DNA of 64,000 nucleotides from Stappia indica (GTDB lineage Bacteria; Pseudomonadota; Alphaproteobacteria; Rhizobiales; Stappiaceae): positions 1 through 64,000 of the forward strand of contig NZ_JAIVMG010000004.1 of NCBI RefSeq assembly GCF_020177335.1. Reading direction: 5' to 3'. Below are positions 43,525 to 52,903 of this stretch, in pieces (the stretch's first letter is position 1; the number at the start of each line of letters is the position of its first letter). Made by a program: the position numbers and the translations under genes. Below the pieces are notes generated by a model, which saw only the letters and a program-made list of their open reading frames with translations, searched no databases and was not told the DNA's origin.

Positions 43525-45498
43525 TCAGGCCAGACCCCGCTGCATGACGCTCGCCAGCCGGCGGGCAAAGGCCGCCGCATCGCTCGGCGCCTCGCCATCG
43601 AGGATCAGCGCCTGATCGAACAGCAGGAACGCCATGTCGGCAAGATCGTCCTTGCTGCCTTCCGCGCCGAGCCGGCCGGACAGCGAGGTCACCAGCGCAT
43701 GCTTCGGATTGAACTCCAGCACCGGTGCGAACATGCCCGCGCCCGCCCCTTTCTGCCGCGCCATCAGCTTTTCAAGCTGCCGGTCCGGACCATGCTCGGG
43801 CGCCACCAGACAGACCGGGCTTTCCGACAGACGGGCCGAGGCCCGCACATCGGAGACCTTGTCGCCGAGCGTCTCCTTGAGGAAGGCGGTCACCAGGCCG
43901 ATATCCGTGGCGCCCGCGCCCTGCTTGTCGGCCTCGGCCTTGTCCGCATCCGTGCTTTCCGCCGGGATCTCGTCGAGCGCCGCCGCCCCTTGGGTCACCG
44001 ACTGGAACGGCTTGCCCTCGAAGCCCTGCACCATCTGGATCCAGAACGCATCGACCGGATCGGCCAGATACAGAACCTCGACCCCGCGCGCGCGGAAGCC
44101 TTCCAGATGCGGGCTGGAGGCGATCGCCTCCTGGCTCGCGCCGGTGGCGTAGAAGATCTGGGTCTGGTTCTCCTTCATCGCGCCGACGTAATCGGCCAGC
44201 GAGCGCCAGCTGGCGCCATTGTCGGCGCTGGAGCGGAAGCGTACCAGCTCCAGCAGCTTGTCGCGCCGCTCCGCATCCTCATAAAGACCTTCCTTCAGCA
44301 CCGGGCCGAAACTCTCCCAGATGGCGTTGAAGGTCTCCACATCGTTCTTCGCCAGCTTCTGCAACTCGGAGAGGATGCGGTTGGTCACGCCCTTGCGGAT
44401 GGACTCCAGCACCGGGTTGGTCTGCAGCATCTCCCGCGACAGGTTGAGCGGCAGATCGGCGGAATCGATCACACCGCGGGCAAAACGCAGCCACGCCGGC
44501 AACAGGTCGATGTCATCGGCGATGAACACCCGGCGGACGTAGAGCTTGACCCGCCCCTTGCGGTCGGGATCGAACAGGTCGAACGGTGCCATCGACGGCA
44601 GGAACACCAGCACCGAATATTCGTGCCGGCCCTCGGCCCGGTAGTGCAGGGTCAGCGCCGGATCGTCGAACTGACCGGAGACATGGCCGTAGAACTCCTT
44701 GTACTCCTCCTCGGAGATGCCAGATTTCGGCCGGGTCCAGAGCGCCGTGCCATCGGCCAGTTGCCGCTCCTCGGTACCGCCCTCGGCGGCCGCGCCGTTG
44801 TCCTCGCCTGCCGTCGCCTCCTTCGGCGCCAACAGCACGATCGGCACCGGCACATGCGCCGAATAGGCCCGGACGATGCGCTCGATCTTCGCCGGCTCGG
44901 CATACTCGGCCGCGTCCTCCTTCAGATGCAGCACCACCCGGGTGCCGCGCGCGGGCGCAGCATCCAGCTCCACTGGCTCGATGGAAAAGGCGCCAAGCCC
45001 GTCCGACCGCCAGCACCAGGCCGTGTCCTCGCCAGCGGCACGGCTGATCACCTCCACCTCGTCGGCCACCATGAAGGCGGAGTAGAAGCCGACACCGAAC
45101 TGACCGATCAGCGCCGAGCCGTCCTTGTTGTCGCCCAGGCTGTCGATGAAGGCGCGGGTGCCGGAGCGGGCGATGGTCCCGAGATTGGAGACCATCTCCT
45201 CCCGGCTCATGCCGCTGCCATTGTCGGCGACGATCAACAGGCGCTTGTCCTTGTCCGCTTCCAGCCGGATCGCGAAATCCGGATCGTCCCGGGTCAGCTC
45301 CGGGCGGGTGACCGCCTCATGGCGCAGCCGCTCGCAGGCATCGGCCGCGTTGGAGACCAGCTCGCGCAGGAAGATGTCCTTGTTGGAATAGACCGAGTGC
45401 ACCATCAGGTGCAGCAAGCGCGCCACCTCGGCCTGAAAGGCATGGGTCTCCGGCGCGCTGGCATCGGTGGTGGCGGTGGTGTTTTCGCTGCTGCTCAT
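43525..45498 (-). CDS. htpG: molecular chaperone HtpG (Hsp90)
   Basis: A 657-residue Hsp90. The GHKL ATPase domain shows LRELVSNAADACERLRHEA (catalytic Glu and Mg-binding Asn), IVADNGSGMSREE, the lid region GTIARSGTRAFID and GQFGVGFYSAFMVAD. The middle domain has LYVRRVFIADD and LPLNLSREMLQ with the Arg that contacts ATP. It is slightly longer than the E. coli protein, with an insert around residues 250-265 that is Ala/Gly/Glu-rich. The ATG at 45498 is chosen because the extension to 45645 overlaps the phosphodiesterase gene and is not conserved. Confidence 0.95.
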   Translation of the reverse strand: MSSSENTTATTDASAPETHAFQAEVARLLHLMVHSVYSNKDIFLRELVSNAADACERLRHEAVTRPELTRDDPDFAIRLEADKDKRLLIVADNGSGMSREEMVSNLGTIARSGTRAFIDSLGDNKDGSALIGQFGVGFYSAFMVADEVEVISRAAGEDTAWCWRSDGLGAFSIEPVELDAAPARGTRVVLHLKEDAAEYAEPAKIERIVRAYSAHVPVPIVLLAPKEATAGEDNGAAAEGGTEERQLADGTALWTRPKSGISEEEYKEFYGHVSGQFDDPALTLHYRAEGRHEYSVLVFLPSMAPFDLFDPDRKGRVKLYVRRVFIADDIDLLPAWLRFARGVIDSADLPLNLSREMLQTNPVLESIRKGVTNRILSELQKLAKNDVETFNAIWESFGPVLKEGLYEDAERRDKLLELVRFRSSADNGASWRSLADYVGAMKENQTQIFYATGASQEAIASSPHLEGFRARGVEVLYLADPVDAFWIQMVQGFEGKPFQSVTQGAAALDEIPAESTDADKAEADKQGAGATDIGLVTAFLKETLGDKVSDVRASARLSESPVCLVAPEHGPDRQLEKLMARQKGAGAGMFAPVLEFNPKHALVTSLSGRLGAEGSKDDLADMAFLLFDQALILDGEAPSDAAAFARRLASVMQRGLA

Positions 45499-45616
45499 GG
45501 GTCCTGATCTTGCTCCCTGTTTGACTGTGGACGGTCCGGCGGTGATCCGGGCGGCAGACATATTGTTCCGGCCGGCGCCGGAATCAAGCATTCCCATAGT
45601 CAGGCATCGCGCGGGG

Positions 45617-46369
45617 TCACCACACGCCTTCTTCCTGCGCGACACGCTTCAGCACCGATGGCCGGTCCGTGACGATGCCGTCCACCCCGAGCCGGATCAG
45701 CCGGCGCATCTCCGCTTCCTCGTCGATGGTCCACACATGCACCGCAATGCGCCGCACCCGGCAGTGACGAAGAAACCCGGGCGTCACCAGCGGGATGCCG
45801 TATTTTCGCAAGGGCACCTGGGCACAGTCCACATCCGGCGTCGGAAATGGCAGGTGCCAGGAGCCGAATTTCAGCGCCGCAACGCCTTTCGGACCGGAGC
45901 TGAGACAGACCGCCGGCCCTAGCGCCGCCCGCGCGGCCCTCAAGCGCCGGTCGGAGAAGGAGGCGACGCAAACCCGGTCAAGACAGTCCAGTTTGCGCAA
46001 CAGATCAAGGGTCGGCGCCAACGCCTGATCGGTCTTGATGTCGATGTTGAAGCGCATCTCGGGCCAGGTCAGCAGCGCCTCTTCCAGCGTCAGCAGCGGT
46101 TCGCCGCCACCGATCCTGACCGCATGCAGGGCCGAGAATGGAATCTCCGACACCACCCCGCGCCCGTCGGTGGTGCGCTCCAGCGTGTCGTCGTGGAACA
46201 CGACAACCACCCCGTCGGAGGACGCCTGCACGTCGATCTCGATGAAGCTGTAGCCGAGCGCGGCCACCGCCGCGAAGGCCTGACGGCTGTTTTCCGGGTT
46301 TTCCAACCCGCCACCGCGATGGGCAAGGGCGGCGAAGCGGTGATCCGCGAGATAGGGATGGATCGCCAT
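45617..46369 (-). CDS. glycerophosphodiester phosphodiesterase family protein
   Basis: A 250-residue TIM-barrel GDPD. Motifs: ALAHRGGGLENPENSRQAF (His and Glu of the metal site), FIEIDVQASSDGVVVVFHDDTLERTT (Glu/Asp and second His), FNIDIKTD and C-terminal VHVWTIDEEAEMRRL with GVDGIVTDRP. It has no signal peptide, so it is cytoplasmic. It would hydrolyse glycerophosphodiesters such as glycerophosphocholine to glycerol-3-phosphate and the alcohol. It is adjacent to, and divergent from, the caspase-like gene. Confidence 0.93.
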   Translation of the reverse strand: MAIHPYLADHRFAALAHRGGGLENPENSRQAFAAVAALGYSFIEIDVQASSDGVVVVFHDDTLERTTDGRGVVSEIPFSALHAVRIGGGEPLLTLEEALLTWPEMRFNIDIKTDQALAPTLDLLRKLDCLDRVCVASFSDRRLRAARAALGPAVCLSSGPKGVAALKFGSWHLPFPTPDVDCAQVPLRKYGIPLVTPGFLRHCRVRRIAVHVWTIDEEAEMRRLIRLGVDGIVTDRPSVLKRVAQEEGVW

Positions 46370-46564
46370 CGGTCAGTCTTTCGCCTGTTCGGCACGGTCT
46401 GTCATCATCGCTCCGTCCACCTCGCGCGCGCATCTTCGGCGATCGTCGGGACCAAGGGCAAGGCCTGCCGGCACACCGTCCCCGAGATTGAGGGAAACGC
46501 GAAGCCGGGGTCGAATTTCGCGCCAAGGTATGAAATTCTGCCCAAACATCAACGCCGCCGGGAC

Positions 46565-48751
46565 ATGATCATGCGCCTTGCCTCCGCCCTTCGCCTTCTC
46601 CTGTCCGTCTTCGCCCTGTCGGCGGTGCTGGCCAGCGGCGCCCTTGCCGCCGAGCGGCATGCGCTGGTGGTCGGCAATGCCGATTATGACAGCGCCACGC
46701 TGACGCCGCTGAAAAACCCGGCGAATGACGCGGCCCTGATCGCCGATTCTCTGAAATCCGCCGGATTCGACGTGACCCTGGTGCTGAATGCGGATCTGCG
46801 CGGCATGAAACGGGCGGTGCGCGCCTTCACCGACAAGCTTTCCGCCGCCGGCGATGGCAGCCTGGCCGCCGTCTACTACTCCGGCCACGGGTTCGAGGCC
46901 GGCGGGCGCAACTATCTGGCGCCCTTGAAGGCTGACCTGCGCGACGAGGTCGATGCGGAATTCGAGGCCCTGTCCGTCGACTGGCTGCTGTCCACCGTCG
47001 AGGCAGCCCATGGCGGTGCCAACATCGTCATTCTCGATGCCTGCCGCAACACCGCGCTGACCCGCTCGGTCGGCGGCACCGCCGGCGGTTTCACCTTGCT
47101 GCAGAGCACGCCGCGCGGCAGCTTCATCTCCTTCGCCACCGCGCCCGGCAGCACCGCAACCGATGGCAGCGGCCTCAACAGCCCCTATACGGCGGCCATC
47201 GCCGAGGAGATCCTCGTTCCCGGCAGCAGCGTCGAGGCGGTGTTCAAGAAGGTGCGCCAGCGGGTGGTCGCCGCCACTGATGGCGAACAGGTGCCCTGGG
47301 ACCATTCCTCCCTGACCGCCGATATCGTGCTGTTGCCCGCCGGCGAGCCCCGGACGGCGGAGGCCGGCAACGCCGACGCCTCTGGCAACTCTGGCAAGGT
47401 CAGCGCCGTCCGGCTGGAATTGCAGCTCTGGAACGACGTCAAGGACAGCGGCTCGGCCGAACAGCTTCAGGCCTATCTCGACCGCTATCCGCAAGGGGCC
47501 TTCGCCGCCCTCGCCCGCGACCGGCTGGCAAAGGCGAGGACCGGCACCGGCGGCGAGGTGGAACGGCTGTTCGCCCAGCTCGCCAGCCGCTCGCTGATTG
47601 TCGACACACCGACACAGCCGCATGAATTCTACGCCAACGCCCGCCTGCGCGAACTCAAGGGCGACTACCCGAAGGCGCGGCAGGACTATCTGAAATACTT
47701 CGCCTTCGGCATGCCGCAGGTGGACCCGCATCTGCGCTTTCAGGCAGTGCTGAAGATCCAGGAGGGGCGCGCCGGCGCCCGCGAGGTCTACCGCGCCCTG
47801 TCGCAGGGCCGACGCGACCCAACCACCCTCTTCGCCGAGATCCTGCTGCAAGACCGCGAGGAGCGGGTGCGCCGGCTGACCGCCTTCACCGAAGCCGAAC
47901 CGGAGTTCACCCCCGCCCTTTATGCCCTCAGCCTCGACTATTCCCAGGCCCGCCTCGGCCAGCAGTCGCTCGCCGACAAGACCCGGGAGGCCGAGCTTCT
48001 GACCCGTTTCATGAAAGGCGTCGAGGACGGCCGTTTCCTTGGCTATTACATCGATCAGCAAATGGCGGCGGAACAGCTTGAGGACGCCCGCACCCGGCTC
48101 GCCGCCCTGTCGGTGATGAACTCGGCCATTGCCCGCAATCCGGTCACCCTCAACGCCATGCGTTCCAACCAGGGCTGGATGCTGACCCTGGCCATCGCCG
48201 ACCGCGCCCGCGAGATCTTCATCCGCCTGCCGGACGGCGAATTCCGCTCCACCGGCTTCGTCTCCGGCGCTCTCGACCCGACCACCGGACAGCCGGTTCC
48301 CTATCCCGCCTTCGAGCTGCCCGGCACCGCCAGTAAGACCAGCATCGAGGTGAAATATCTCGATATTCGCGGTGAGACCCAAGGCCCCTTTACCCTTTCC
48401 TTCAACCCGGCCTCGGCCCTGGTGGCCGGCCAGAAGGACATTCTCGAACGCATGTCCTCCGCCTGGCTGAGCTACCGCGACTGGGACGGCAAGCTGCTGG
48501 TCTATTTCACCCATCTGATCAGCTACCGCTGCGCCATCTCCGAGGTGCGCTACGGCATCGACAGCGACACGCCGGACAAGACCTTCCCCGTCGGCGCCTG
48601 CGATCCGGACAATCCCCACGCGATCCCCGACAAGGGGCCGGGCTCGGAGGTGCAAACCAACGTCCCGAAGGCGACGCGCTATATCTCCGTTCAGCTTACC
48701 TACGCCGACGGCACCCGCTCCGAGGTCAAGCGTTTCGATGTACCACGCTGA
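46565..48751 (+). CDS. exported caspase-family (C14) peptidase-like protein
   Basis: A 728-residue protein. A signal peptide (residues 1-29, ending GALAAE) precedes a caspase p20-like domain: RHALVVGNADYDSATLTPLKNPANDAALIADSLKSAGF, the catalytic His108 in YYSGHGFE and Cys160 in VILDACRN. The remaining 450 residues contain TPR-like helices around 380-560 and a C-terminal beta-rich domain ending in SEVKRFDVPR. The start is one of two adjacent ATGs (46565, 46571). The protein is probably periplasmic. It is the first gene of a three-gene plus-strand unit with a CHASE2 cyclase. A proteolytic role is supported by the intact dyad; the target is unknown. Confidence 0.88.
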   Translation: MIMRLASALRLLLSVFALSAVLASGALAAERHALVVGNADYDSATLTPLKNPANDAALIADSLKSAGFDVTLVLNADLRGMKRAVRAFTDKLSAAGDGSLAAVYYSGHGFEAGGRNYLAPLKADLRDEVDAEFEALSVDWLLSTVEAAHGGANIVILDACRNTALTRSVGGTAGGFTLLQSTPRGSFISFATAPGSTATDGSGLNSPYTAAIAEEILVPGSSVEAVFKKVRQRVVAATDGEQVPWDHSSLTADIVLLPAGEPRTAEAGNADASGNSGKVSAVRLELQLWNDVKDSGSAEQLQAYLDRYPQGAFAALARDRLAKARTGTGGEVERLFAQLASRSLIVDTPTQPHEFYANARLRELKGDYPKARQDYLKYFAFGMPQVDPHLRFQAVLKIQEGRAGAREVYRALSQGRRDPTTLFAEILLQDREERVRRLTAFTEAEPEFTPALYALSLDYSQARLGQQSLADKTREAELLTRFMKGVEDGRFLGYYIDQQMAAEQLEDARTRLAALSVMNSAIARNPVTLNAMRSNQGWMLTLAIADRAREIFIRLPDGEFRSTGFVSGALDPTTGQPVPYPAFELPGTASKTSIEVKYLDIRGETQGPFTLSFNPASALVAGQKDILERMSSAWLSYRDWDGKLLVYFTHLISYRCAISEVRYGIDSDTPDKTFPVGACDPDNPHAIPDKGPGSEVQTNVPKATRYISVQLTYADGTRSEVKRFDVPR

Positions 48752-48814
48752 CACGCGCCCGGATCCGCGCCCCGCGCCGTTGATGGTCGCCCGCCTCCAC
48801 GGGCCGGCTTTGCG

Positions 48815-50776
48815 GTGAGCGCGCCCCTCGCCCCGCCCCTGCGCTCACGGCTGCGGCTCTTGCGCCAGGCGCTCATCGCCGCCTGTGTTGCGGTGCTGCT
48901 GGCCCTCCCGCTCGGTGCCCGGCTCGATCCGCTGATCGGCGACCTTGTCACCGCCGGCCTCGGCCCGCATCCTTCCGCGTCAGAGCGGGACCGGATTGTC
49001 GTCGTCGCCATCACCGAGGACACGCTCGCCGGTTTTCCCTATCGCTCGCCCATCGACCGGGGCTTTCTGGCCGCGCTGATCGAACGTCTGGACAGGGCCG
49101 GCGCGCGGGCCATCGGCATCGACATCCTGTTCGACCAGCCCAGCGAGGTGGAAAAGGACGAACGCCTGTTCGCCGCCATTGACGCGGCCAGCGCGCCGGT
49201 GGTGCTGGCCGCCGCCCGCAGCCGCGACGGGCTGACCGAGCGGCAGGCGGCCTATGTCGCCGCCCATGTGCTCACCCGCCGCGCCGGCCTGATCGTGCTG
49301 GAGCGGGACGAGATCGACGGCATCGTGCGCCACCTGCCCCGCCCGCGCGGCCGGGAGGAGACGCCGATCCCCGGCTTTGCCGAAGCGCTGACAACGGCGA
49401 CCGGCGCCAGCGCCGGCACCGAAGCCGCATCGGGCCGCATTCTCTATGCGCCCAGCCCACCGGGCGCCCCGGACTTCGCCCTCTATCCGGCCCATGCGGC
49501 GGCTCTGTTGCCGGATGACTGGTTTGCCGGGAAATACGTTCTGATCGGCACGGATCTGCCGGATATCGACCGCCATCCGACACCGCTTGGCACGGCGGCC
49601 GGCAGCGCCGCCGGCACCCGGCCGGGCATTGTCATCCACGCCCATATCCTGGCGCAGATGCTGGCTGGCATCGCCTTGCCGACCCTGCCGGCACTGGCCG
49701 CGCCTCTGCTTGCCGCCCTGGCCGCGCTGGCAAGTGCCCTCTTGTTCAGCCTGCCGGGCTCGCCGCGCCTGCATTACCTGCTGCTCGGTTTCGGACTTGT
49801 CCTTTCTGGCGCCGCAAGCTGGGTGCTGGTTCGCAGCGGGACCCTGCTGCCGCCGCTCGTCGCCCCGACCCTCGCGGCCATCACCTCGGCCCTCACCTTG
49901 TCGCTGTGGCGCTGGATCGCCGACCGGGCGGACCGGGCGTTCCTGCGCACCGCCTTTTCCCACTATGTCAGCCCGGCGGTGGTCAGGCGCCTTGCCTCCG
50001 GCGATCTCAAGCTGGCGCTCGGCGGCGAAAAACGCGAGGTCACCTATCTCTTTACCGATCTGGAAGGCTTCACCGGCCTGTCGGAGCAGCTGCCGCCTGC
50101 CGTGCTGGCCGGTCTGCTCAACGAATATCTCGACGACATGTGCCGGCTGATGACCGATCACGGCGCCACCATCGACAAGATCATCGGCGATGCGGTGGTC
50201 GGCTTCTTCGGCGCGCCCGATGCCAACCCGGAGCAGGCCCGCCATGCGGTGGAGCTGGCGCTGGCCATCGATGCCTTCGCGGAAGATCATCGCCGCCAGC
50301 TCGCCGCCCGGGGCATCGCCCTTGGCGTCACCCGCATCGGTATCCACCGGGGCGAGGCGGTGATCGGCAATTTCGGCGGCAGTCGTTTTTTCGACTACAC
50401 CGGCATCGGCGACACGGTGAACACCGCCGCCCGGCTGGAGGGCGCCAACCGCTATCTCGGCACGCGCATCTGCGTCAGCGAAACGGTGGCCAGCGCCGCG
50501 CCGGACCTGAGCTTCCGCCCCGCCGGCGAATTGGTGCTGAAGGGGCGGAAGACCCCGCTTGCCTGCTTTGAACCGCTGCCGCCGGACAGGGCGGACAGCG
50601 ATGTCACCAAGGCCTATAAGGCGGCCTTCGGCCTGATGCGCGACAAATCGGATGCGGCAACCGCCGCCTTCGAGGCCGCCCTTTGCCTTGCCCCGGACGA
50701 CCCGCTGACCCGTCTCCACGCCACACGCTTGCGGGCCGGAGAGGAAGGCGCAACACTCGTGCTTGCCGGCAAGTGA
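48815..50776 (+). CDS. CHASE2-domain class III adenylate/guanylate cyclase
   Basis: A 653-residue membrane cyclase beginning at GTG. A first TM segment (residues 16-37) is followed by an extracytoplasmic CHASE2 sensor (about 50-275; GIDILFDQPSEVEKDERL, GKYVLIGTD). Three further TM segments lead to the class III cyclase domain (about 405-590): VTYLFTDLEGFTGLSEQL with the two metal Asp positions, IIGDAVVGFFGAPD, and DYTGIGDTVNTAARLEGAN. It makes a cyclic nucleotide in the cytoplasm in response to a periplasmic cue. It lies 63 bases after the caspase-like gene, and the next gene follows after 21 bases, which suggests one operon. Confidence 0.92.
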   Translation: MSAPLAPPLRSRLRLLRQALIAACVAVLLALPLGARLDPLIGDLVTAGLGPHPSASERDRIVVVAITEDTLAGFPYRSPIDRGFLAALIERLDRAGARAIGIDILFDQPSEVEKDERLFAAIDAASAPVVLAAARSRDGLTERQAAYVAAHVLTRRAGLIVLERDEIDGIVRHLPRPRGREETPIPGFAEALTTATGASAGTEAASGRILYAPSPPGAPDFALYPAHAAALLPDDWFAGKYVLIGTDLPDIDRHPTPLGTAAGSAAGTRPGIVIHAHILAQMLAGIALPTLPALAAPLLAALAALASALLFSLPGSPRLHYLLLGFGLVLSGAASWVLVRSGTLLPPLVAPTLAAITSALTLSLWRWIADRADRAFLRTAFSHYVSPAVVRRLASGDLKLALGGEKREVTYLFTDLEGFTGLSEQLPPAVLAGLLNEYLDDMCRLMTDHGATIDKIIGDAVVGFFGAPDANPEQARHAVELALAIDAFAEDHRRQLAARGIALGVTRIGIHRGEAVIGNFGGSRFFDYTGIGDTVNTAARLEGANRYLGTRICVSETVASAAPDLSFRPAGELVLKGRKTPLACFEPLPPDRADSDVTKAYKAAFGLMRDKSDAATAAFEAALCLAPDDPLTRLHATRLRAGEEGATLVLAGK

Positions 50777-50797
50777 TCCATGAAAGGTGAGACCCGG

Positions 50798-51535
50798 ATG
50801 CACCGCTTTCTTCGCTTCTGTCTCCTTATCCTCGCGCTCCTGCCACTACCGGCCATGGCGTCGGAGTTGCTCGTCATCGCCGTCAGCGGCCCGGCGGCGC
50901 CGCTGGAACCCGGCCGGTCGGTCGATCCTGGCGAAACACTGACCCTTCCGACCGGCGCGCGGATCACCCTCCTCAAGCAGGACGGCACCATGCAGACGCT
51001 TCAAGGCCCCTTCTCCGGCACACCCGGAGACAGTGCCGCAACGACGGCCGGGACGGCGAAAAGCGGCACCTTCGCGGCGCTGAAGACCTTGCTCGGCGAC
51101 ACCGACGCCCGCTCCACCGTTCTCGGTGCGGCCCGGGCCGGCGCCGGCGACTTGCCCGCCCCTCCGGGCATCTGGCACCTGAGCACCGACAGTTCCGGCC
51201 CACGCTGTACCGATGGCACTGCGCTGGTCCTCTGGCGCCGCGATCCCGCTGAGGCCCTGTCCGTGTCCGCCCGCAGCGAGGACGCCCGGGTCAAGGGGCT
51301 CGACTGGCCCGCCGGAGAGGCGGCCTTGACGCTTCCGGATGAGTTCGCGAACAGCGAGGGACGGTTGGCGATCTCGCTCGGTGGCACCTTGCGCGACCTC
51401 ACCCTGATCCGGCGACCGGAAGCGCTGGCGGACGCCGCGCCCGGCGCCCTGCTGTCCTGGCTGACGGAGAAGGGCTGCAACCGGCAGGCGCTGGCGCTGA
51501 TCGACCGGGTGCATGCCGGAGCGCCGCTCGACTGA
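50798..51535 (+). CDS. exported FecR-like domain protein, unknown
   Basis: A 245-residue protein with a signal peptide (residues 1-21, ending AMASE) and an N-terminal beta-rich segment PLEPGRSVDPGETLTLPTGARITLLKQDGTMQTLQGP. This has the 'stickiness of a set threshold' look of FecR-type periplasmic domains. A Cys-containing segment GPRCTDGTALVLWRR and a C-terminal helix with LTEKGCNRQAL follow. No catalytic motif is apparent. GGTGAG favours the ATG at 50798 over 50780. It closes the caspase/cyclase operon and is probably its periplasmic accessory or ligand-binding partner. Function unassigned. Confidence 0.6.
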   Translation: MHRFLRFCLLILALLPLPAMASELLVIAVSGPAAPLEPGRSVDPGETLTLPTGARITLLKQDGTMQTLQGPFSGTPGDSAATTAGTAKSGTFAALKTLLGDTDARSTVLGAARAGAGDLPAPPGIWHLSTDSSGPRCTDGTALVLWRRDPAEALSVSARSEDARVKGLDWPAGEAALTLPDEFANSEGRLAISLGGTLRDLTLIRRPEALADAAPGALLSWLTEKGCNRQALALIDRVHAGAPLD

Positions 51536-51545
51536 GCGGCGCGGC

Positions 51546-52784
51546 TCAGGCGAGCGCGGGTTGCGGCCGGCGGGTCCGCAGCAAAATGAACGCCATGACG
51601 GCGATGTTCATGAGGTTCCAGGCGATGCCATTGAGGAACGCCGCCTGATAGGAGGCGGTCAGGTCATAGATCCAACCGGACATCCAGCCGCCCAGCGCCA
51701 TGCCGACGATGGTCGCGGTGATCACCGTGCCGACCCGCTGTCCCGCCTCGCGCGCCGGCAGGTATTCACGCACGACGATGGCATAGCTGGAGACGATGCC
51801 GCCCTGGGACAGGCCGAAGATCAGCGAAACCATGTAGAGCGAGGCCAGCCCGTCGTAGGGAATGTAGAGCAGCAGGGCGAGGCATTGCAGCACCGCGCCG
51901 AGCAGCAAGGTCGGCACCCCGCCGATCTTGTCGGCAAGAAGGCCCGACAAGAGCCGGCTGGCAATCCCGCCGAAGAGCATCAGCGACAGCATTTCCGCGC
52001 CCCGCGCCACCCCATAGCCCAGGTCGACGCAATAGGCGACGATATGCACCTGCGGCATCGACATGGCGACGCAGCAGCCAAGACCGGCGGCGATCAGCAG
52101 CGCCTGCAGCGCACCGGGCGACAAGGCGACCTTGCGCGACGGCCCGTCGCTGATCGGCGTCAGATCCTGCGGATTACGCAGAGCCGAGGGCGGTGGCCGG
52201 CGCAAGAGAAAAGCCGCCGGAATGAGAAGGGCGAGACAGATCAGCCCGGCGACGAAATAGGCCGTGCGCCAGCCATGATCCTCGATGATTGCCTGAAGCA
52301 GCAAGGGCCAGAGCGCGCCGGCGAAATAATTGCCCGAGGCGGTCGCAGCCACCGCAAGCCCGCGCCGGCGGGCAAACCAATGCGACACATCGGCCAGGAG
52401 CGGCCCGAAGGTTGCCGCCGAGCCAAAGCCGATCAGCCCCCCTTGTATCACCGCAAAGAGCAGCAGGGATTGGGCCTGAGACGCCAGCAGCAATCCTGAC
52501 CCAAGCGCTGCCGAGGAGATCGCCAGCGGAAAGGTCACCCCGTAACGGTCGACGAAACGGCCGATCAAGAGGTTGCCGGTGGCAAAGCCGATCATGGTGG
52601 CGGTGTAGGGCAGCGAGGCATCGGCCCGGTCGACACCGAACTCCGCCTCCACCCCCGGCAGAACAACGATCACCGACCACATGCCGACCCCGCCGACCGT
52701 GGCCAGGAGCAGCGACAGGATCAGCCGTGCCCAGGCATAGCCGCTGTCGACGCCGCCGTTCCAGAACCCTGTCGTCTCCCGCAT
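51546..52784 (-). CDS. MFS transporter
   Basis: A 412-residue major-facilitator protein with 12 TM segments. The first signature loop GRFVDRYGVTFPLAIS and its second-half equivalent GLLADKIGGVPTLLLG are visible. The pattern (MRETTGFWNGG...WSVIVVLPGVEAEFGVDRADASLPYT) resembles monocarboxylate-type or OFA-like MFS permeases. The ATG at 52784 begins the first helix region; the extension to 52838 is spurious. It is convergent with the caspase operon and 119 bases downstream of the fatty-acid enzyme gene. Substrate unknown. Confidence 0.88.
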   Translation of the reverse strand: MRETTGFWNGGVDSGYAWARLILSLLLATVGGVGMWSVIVVLPGVEAEFGVDRADASLPYTATMIGFATGNLLIGRFVDRYGVTFPLAISSAALGSGLLLASQAQSLLLFAVIQGGLIGFGSAATFGPLLADVSHWFARRRGLAVAATASGNYFAGALWPLLLQAIIEDHGWRTAYFVAGLICLALLIPAAFLLRRPPPSALRNPQDLTPISDGPSRKVALSPGALQALLIAAGLGCCVAMSMPQVHIVAYCVDLGYGVARGAEMLSLMLFGGIASRLLSGLLADKIGGVPTLLLGAVLQCLALLLYIPYDGLASLYMVSLIFGLSQGGIVSSYAIVVREYLPAREAGQRVGTVITATIVGMALGGWMSGWIYDLTASYQAAFLNGIAWNLMNIAVMAFILLRTRRPQPALA

Positions 52785-52903
52785 GACATGCGTCCCCGGT
52801 CGCGCCCAGAAGGCGACTTCAATCCAGCCTCTTCTCAACTACAACGCGCAGGAGGGCTTGGCAATCGCGGCCGCCCCGAACAGGCCGGGCCGGCCCTGCC
52901 TCG

